Assembly: GCA_009789175.1 (NCBI GenBank)
Contig: CP046866.1
Coordinates: forward strand, 2,542,001 to 2,606,000
From: Salinibaculum litoreum
GTDB taxonomy: Archaea > Halobacteriota > Halobacteria > Halobacteriales > Haloarculaceae
Direction: 5' to 3'
DNA length: 64,000 nucleotides
Shown here piece after piece: positions 60,386 through 64,000 of this stretch. The position numbers and the translations under genes were made by a program. The notes beneath the pieces were generated by a model, which worked only from the letters and a program-made list of their open reading frames with translations, did not search any database and was not told the origin of the DNA. The first letter of the stretch is position 1; the number at the start of each line of letters is the position of its first letter.

Positions 60386-62598
60386 ACGGTGCTTTCCTCG
60401 GCCAGAGCCAGCGAGTGGACGTGATGCACCTCGAAGCGGGCCCCGCCAGCCGAACTCTCGGTGGCCTCGACCGACCAGCCGTGTCCCTCGACGATTTCGG
60501 AGACGATGGCCAGCCCGTAGCCGGTGCCGTCCTCGCTGCCGGTCACGCCCTGCTCGAACACCTCGTCGCGGTCACCCTCGGGGATACCGGGGCCGTCATC
60601 GCCGACGTAGAAGCCGTCGTCGTGGGGGCCGACCAGCACCGTCACGTCCGCGCCGGCGTGGTCTCTCGCGTTGCGATAGAGGTTCTCGAATAGCTGCTTG
60701 AGCCGGGTCGGGTCGGCGCTGAAACTGGCATCGCCAGTGACTTCGAGTGTCATCGCGTCCGTGTCGACACCCTCCCAGGCTTCCTCGGCGGCCGCCGCCA
60801 GCGAGACGGTCTCCCGTTCGAGTTCCTGCTGGCCGCGAGCCCGCTCCAGCAGGTCCTCGATGAGCGTCTCCATCCGTTCGAGCGAGGCGGAGACTTTCTC
60901 CAGATGCTCGGTGTCGCCGGTGTCGTGGGCCAACTCGGTCCGGGCCGAGGCGATATGCAGCGGATTGCGGAGGTCGTGCGAGACCGTCGACGCGAAGTCG
61001 TTGAGGCGTTCGTTGCGACGGGCCAGTTGCCGTTCGCGCATCGCGCGGGTCATCGCCGACTCGACGGACGTGCCGAGAATCCGGAACAGTTCGGTGTCGG
61101 TCTCATCGAAGGCCGCCTCCTCGGTGGCGTAGGTGCCCAACAGCCCGTACTCGCCCAGGGGCACCAGCAACGACGAGTCCACGTCACCCGGGTGATGGGA
61201 GTTGGGCGTGACGATGGTCACGGAGTCGATAACCTGTAACTCGGAGGCGTCGTAGGCGTCCCAGGCCATGCCGCTGTCGTACTCGATTGTCTGGACCTCG
61301 TCGACGCGCTCAGCGACGGCGTCGGACCAGGCAATCGGCTGGAGCGACCGGGTCGTCTCGTCGAACCGCCAGCAAATCGTCAGGGGGAACTCCAGCACGT
61401 CGACGGCCGCGTCGATGGCCTCCTCGGCGATTTCCTGGTCGGACTCGGCGACGATGAGTTCCTGGGTGGTGTCGTGCAGCGACTGCAGGCGCTTCTGGAG
61501 GCGGACCTGTTCGGTCACGTCCCGCAGAAACACGGAGAGGCCGTCCTCCGAGGGGTAGGCGTTGACCTCGAACCAGCTATCCAGCGGCCGGTAGTACTCC
61601 TCGAAGCTCGTGGGTTCCTGTGTCTCCATTGCCTCGTTGAACTCGTGATAGAATGTCGTCGACACCGCGGCGGGAAAGACATCCCAGAACCGCTCGCCGA
61701 CGACCGCCTCGGCGTCGACATCTAACACGAACTCAGCACGGCTGTTTAGCAGGACGAACTCCTCGTCGTTGTCCAGCACGAAGACGGCGTCCGTAATGCG
61801 TTCGAGGGTATCTTCGAGGCGGTCGCGGGTCTCCTCCATCTCCCGCTCGTAGCGTTTGCGCTCTGTGATATCGCGGACGAACCAGACCAGTCCCTCACCT
61901 GCGGGGACCGCACGCAACTGGAGCCACTCCCCACCGTCGGTCCGAAATTCCACCGAATCGGGAGAAACCGAATCGAGGACGCGCTCGCCGAGGGAGCGAA
62001 CAGTGCTGTCCGAAAGGGCTGGGAAGGCCTCACCGAGTGCCAGCCCGGAGACAGTACCGTCCTCGACGCCCAGTCTGTCCTCCAGTCGGGGGTCCCAGTC
62101 GACGACTCGCCACTGCGCGTCGGTCGTTATCGTCGGCTCCATCCCGCCCGGCAGACCCGTGGTTCCGGTCTCGGCCTCGGTGTCCTCGCCGTCACCGAAC
62201 TGTCCCTTATCCTCGGCGTCCCCTGGACCGCGGTCAGGGTCGTCGGGTCCCGCAACTTCAAGAATCTCGTCGGCTACCCGCGTCGCGTCCGTCGCGGGGT
62301 AGAGGTGGTGGACATCCACTGTCGACGGGACCGCTGCCACCTCATTGGAGAGGTCAAACAGCGGTACGTCGGCCTGCTGATCTTCCGTAGCGTCTACAAC
62401 CTGCTGGAGTTGGTCGCTGTCGAGACTCCCGCCACAGATGACTCCATCGAGGCGGTCATCGGAGAACAGCGACTCCACTGCCGACGGGGAGACAGTCAGC
62501 AGATGCAGGCTGTCCTGTGCGCGCCGCTGGAGGACACGTGAGACATCCAGCGAGTGTCCCGCATCACCGACATAGGCCAGGACGGTGGGTGACAACAC
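60382..62598 (-). CDS. Soluble sensor histidine kinase with two PAS domains and GAF
   Basis: A 738-residue cytosolic protein: an N-terminal receiver-like region (1-120) without the usual acidic phosphoacceptor Asp cluster, a PAS at about 150-245 (DAQWRVVDWDPRLEDRLGV), a PAS at about 255-370 (LERITDAVFVLDNDEEFVLL), GAF at about 385-525, HisKA VSHDLRNPLHIASART, and HATPase (NLYRNARDHAG, GTGYGLAIVSEIVEGHG). Its C-terminal half is similar to that of the kinase at 55953. GTG start at 62598. Confidence 0.9.
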   Translation of the reverse strand: MLSPTVLAYVGDAGHSLDVSRVLQRRAQDSLHLLTVSPSAVESLFSDDRLDGVICGGSLDSDQLQQVVDATEDQQADVPLFDLSNEVAAVPSTVDVHHLYPATDATRVADEILEVAGPDDPDRGPGDAEDKGQFGDGEDTEAETGTTGLPGGMEPTITTDAQWRVVDWDPRLEDRLGVEDGTVSGLALGEAFPALSDSTVRSLGERVLDSVSPDSVEFRTDGGEWLQLRAVPAGEGLVWFVRDITERKRYEREMEETRDRLEDTLERITDAVFVLDNDEEFVLLNSRAEFVLDVDAEAVVGERFWDVFPAAVSTTFYHEFNEAMETQEPTSFEEYYRPLDSWFEVNAYPSEDGLSVFLRDVTEQVRLQKRLQSLHDTTQELIVAESDQEIAEEAIDAAVDVLEFPLTICWRFDETTRSLQPIAWSDAVAERVDEVQTIEYDSGMAWDAYDASELQVIDSVTIVTPNSHHPGDVDSSLLVPLGEYGLLGTYATEEAAFDETDTELFRILGTSVESAMTRAMRERQLARRNERLNDFASTVSHDLRNPLHIASARTELAHDTGDTEHLEKVSASLERMETLIEDLLERARGQQELERETVSLAAAAEEAWEGVDTDAMTLEVTGDASFSADPTRLKQLFENLYRNARDHAGADVTVLVGPHDDGFYVGDDGPGIPEGDRDEVFEQGVTGSEDGTGYGLAIVSEIVEGHGWSVEATESSAGGARFEVHHVHSLALAEESTV

Positions 62599-62706
62599 AC
62601 AATCAGATATAGTCGGTCAAACTATAATGATTCTGGAAGAGTAGCGTCATCGACACCTGCGAATGAGGGGGACACAAGTAACATCGAACCGAATGCATAC
62701 CCATCC

Positions 62707-63345
62707 GTGTCAGCTACGACCGTCGTCCTCGTTCGCCACGGCGAAACCGACTGGAACCGACAGAGTCGCATTCAGGGCTGGGCCCCCTCGCGGCTCACCG
62801 ACCGCGGCCGTGAACAGGCCCGCAGGCTCGGCCGCCATCTCGCCGACGCCTACGACATCGACCGCCTCGTGGCGTCGGACCTCCAGCGCACCCGGGAGAC
62901 TGCCGCGCTCATCCGCGAGGCCGGTGCCGACGCCGACGTGACCTTCGACCGGGTCTGGCGCGAGCGTGACTTCGGCGTCCTCCAGGGGTTTACCAAGGAG
63001 ACCATCTTCGAGCGGTTCCCCGAGTACGAAGCCGACAGCGGCGTCATCGCCGCCCGCGAGCGCCCCGAGCGCGGTGAGAGTCTGCTCGATGCCCGCGAGC
63101 GTGTCCTTGATGGATTCGAGCAGGTGACCGAGGTCGACGACGACACCGTCGCCGTGGTCACCCACGGCGGCCCCATCTACTTCTTACTCGGACACGTCCG
63201 CGACCAGGACGTACTGACAGCGGTGACCGACCACTCCCAACACAACTGCTCGATAAACGAACTCCGAATCAGCGACGATATCGAGATTCGCCGGCACAAC
63301 GAGACGGTCGGTGAGTCCGTCCCGGTGCCGGCCGCCGACGACTAG
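62707..63345 (+). CDS. Histidine phosphatase (phosphoglycerate mutase-like)
   Basis: A 212-residue protein with the catalytic RHG motif VVLVRHGETDWNRQSRIQGW, phosphate-binding Arg in SDLQRTRETA, and the second His in VVTHGGPIYFLLG. It is of the cobalamin phosphatase/phosphoglycerate-mutase type. The exact substrate is not known. It begins at GTG 62707. Confidence 0.9.
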   Translation: MSATTVVLVRHGETDWNRQSRIQGWAPSRLTDRGREQARRLGRHLADAYDIDRLVASDLQRTRETAALIREAGADADVTFDRVWRERDFGVLQGFTKETIFERFPEYEADSGVIAARERPERGESLLDARERVLDGFEQVTEVDDDTVAVVTHGGPIYFLLGHVRDQDVLTAVTDHSQHNCSINELRISDDIEIRRHNETVGESVPVPAADD

Positions 63346-63350
63346 ACGAC

Positions 63351-64000
63351 TCAATCCGTCGGGTACTCGGCGTCGAGGGGGTCCGGCGAGGGCGTCGGGT
63401 CGGCGGCGTCGACGGAATCGGCCTCGTCTGCACGTTCCGTGGTTGCTGCCTTCGTTTCGTCTGTACTTTCGGCGTCGGCAGGGCTCACGCTCCCGGTTCG
63501 GTAGCCGTGCAGGTCAAGGGTCACGTGCTTAAACCCAAGGTCGGTGATGTGGTCCCGCGCAGCACGCACGAAGTCGGGGTCGAGCGCCACGTCGAGTTCG
63601 TCCTCGCTGACCTCGATGCGTGCGAGGCCGTCGTGGTCCCGAACTCGGAACTGGTCGAACCCCCACGTCCGGAGGAGTCGCTCTGCTTTCTCGATGCGGG
63701 TAAGCCGGTCCTCGGTGACCGCCAGCCCCGTCGGGATGCGCGAGGAGAGACAGGCCATCGAGGGCTTGTCGGCGACCGAGAGGTCATACTCCCGAGCAAT
63801 CGCCCGGACCTCCTCTTTGGTGATGTCGTGTTCCAGAAGCGGGGAATAGGCATCCAGTTCCTCGACGGCCCGCAGGCCGGGCCGATGCCCCTCACCGGGG
63901 TCCGAGGCGTTGGTGCCGTCACAGACCACGTCGATGTCCAGTTCGCGTGCGCGGTCGAACATCGCCGACAGCCGCATCGACCGGCAGTGATAGCAGCGCT
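63351..64000 (-). CDS. larE: LarE-type ATP-dependent sacrificial sulfur transferase (5' end outside window)
   Basis: On the minus strand the frame enters the window with RCYHCRSMRLSAMFDRA, the conserved CxxC region of LarE, and continues CDGTNASDPGEGHRPGLRAV, SPLLEHDITKEEVRAIA and KPSMACLSSRIPTG. LarE makes the pincer cofactor of lactate racemase by donating a Cys sulfur. The acidic Ala/Thr/Asp-rich tail (last about 55 residues, to 63351) is an extension. The N-terminal ATP-binding loop is beyond position 64000. Confidence 0.9.
   Translation of the reverse strand, partial: RCYHCRSMRLSAMFDRARELDIDVVCDGTNASDPGEGHRPGLRAVEELDAYSPLLEHDITKEEVRAIAREYDLSVADKPSMACLSSRIPTGLAVTEDRLTRIEKAERLLRTWGFDQFRVRDHDGLARIEVSEDELDVALDPDFVRAARDHITDLGFKHVTLDLHGYRTGSVSPADAESTDETKAATTERADEADSVDAADPTPSPDPLDAEYPTD

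Noticed and set aside
1-64000. CRISPR arrays, rRNA genes and tRNA genes.
   Set aside because: No regularly spaced direct repeats and no recognisable rRNA or complete tRNA cloverleaf was seen by eye; a tool search (for example tRNAscan-SE or a CRISPR finder) could still find what I missed.

Overview
The window is haloarchaeal chromosome (class Halobacteria). Proteins are strongly acidic, GC content is high, many starts are leaderless with a TATA-like element about 25-30 bp upstream, and the gene set is archaeal: TBP, PCNA, PriL, Hjc, aIF2-gamma, Rpo7, Spt4, GTP-dependent dephospho-CoA kinase, haloarchaeal double TatC, PilA-type pilin and Tat lipoproteins. I cannot assign a genus. Most of it is ordinary housekeeping sequence, with a few accessory patches.

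Layout. 1-8.1 kb: a tandem universal stress protein (cut by the window edge), a two-RCK potassium-channel protein, a roughly 535-bp non-autonomous insertion element with terminal inverted repeats and a flanking direct repeat, a metallo-beta-lactamase-fold hydrolase, a CPA-type antiporter with an RCK domain, a hotdog thioesterase and a PhoU/DUF47-like protein. 8.2-15.9 kb: thiolase, 2-hydroxyacid dehydrogenase, AAA ATPase, PhnP-like hydrolase, a lipoprotein and small haloarchaeal proteins. 16.0-19.0 kb: an information-processing operon (aIF2-gamma, PIN protein, Rpo7, Spt4, dephospho-CoA kinase) with overlapping stop/start codons. 19.0-25.8 kb: a zinc-ribbon microprotein, tRNA G10 methyltransferase, TBP, HisG with a CTAG-type orphan DNA methylase, an MFS transporter and a lipoprotein. 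25.8-29.5 kb: S-adenosylhomocysteine metabolism (deaminase-type amidohydrolase and AhcY) surrounding a secreted protein with Gly/Pro-rich 14-residue repeats.

29.5-41 kb: two more zinc-ribbon microproteins, an HTH regulator, a MacB-like ABC exporter, the replication/repair genes hjc, priL and pcn, and an accessory patch at 35.45-36.47 kb with a Doc/Fic toxin, a 43-residue acidic partner candidate and a gene fragment. 41.4-47.6 kb: a complete seven-gene Mrp Na+/H+ antiporter operon, then rlmE. 48.5-55.9 kb: a DUF1080 protein, a ribbon-helix-helix regulator overlapping a YhhQ-type queuosine/archaeosine precursor transporter, a pilin, a flavin oxidoreductase, and two divergent tatC genes (fused double TatC and single TatC). 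55.9-64 kb: two soluble PAS/GAF sensor kinases flank a Tat-exported siderophore-type binding lipoprotein preceded by two DtxR/Idr-type iron boxes, and a class V aminotransferase; then a histidine phosphatase and a LarE-like sulfur transferase cut by the window end.

The strongest leads are the insertion element at the channel stop codon, the Doc locus with a toxin-first small partner, the paired iron boxes, the Gly/Pro-rich repeat protein, the structured leader upstream of the deaminase gene, and the scarcity of CTAG together with a CTAG-type methylase. I did not find a large multi-gene system that looks wholly new.
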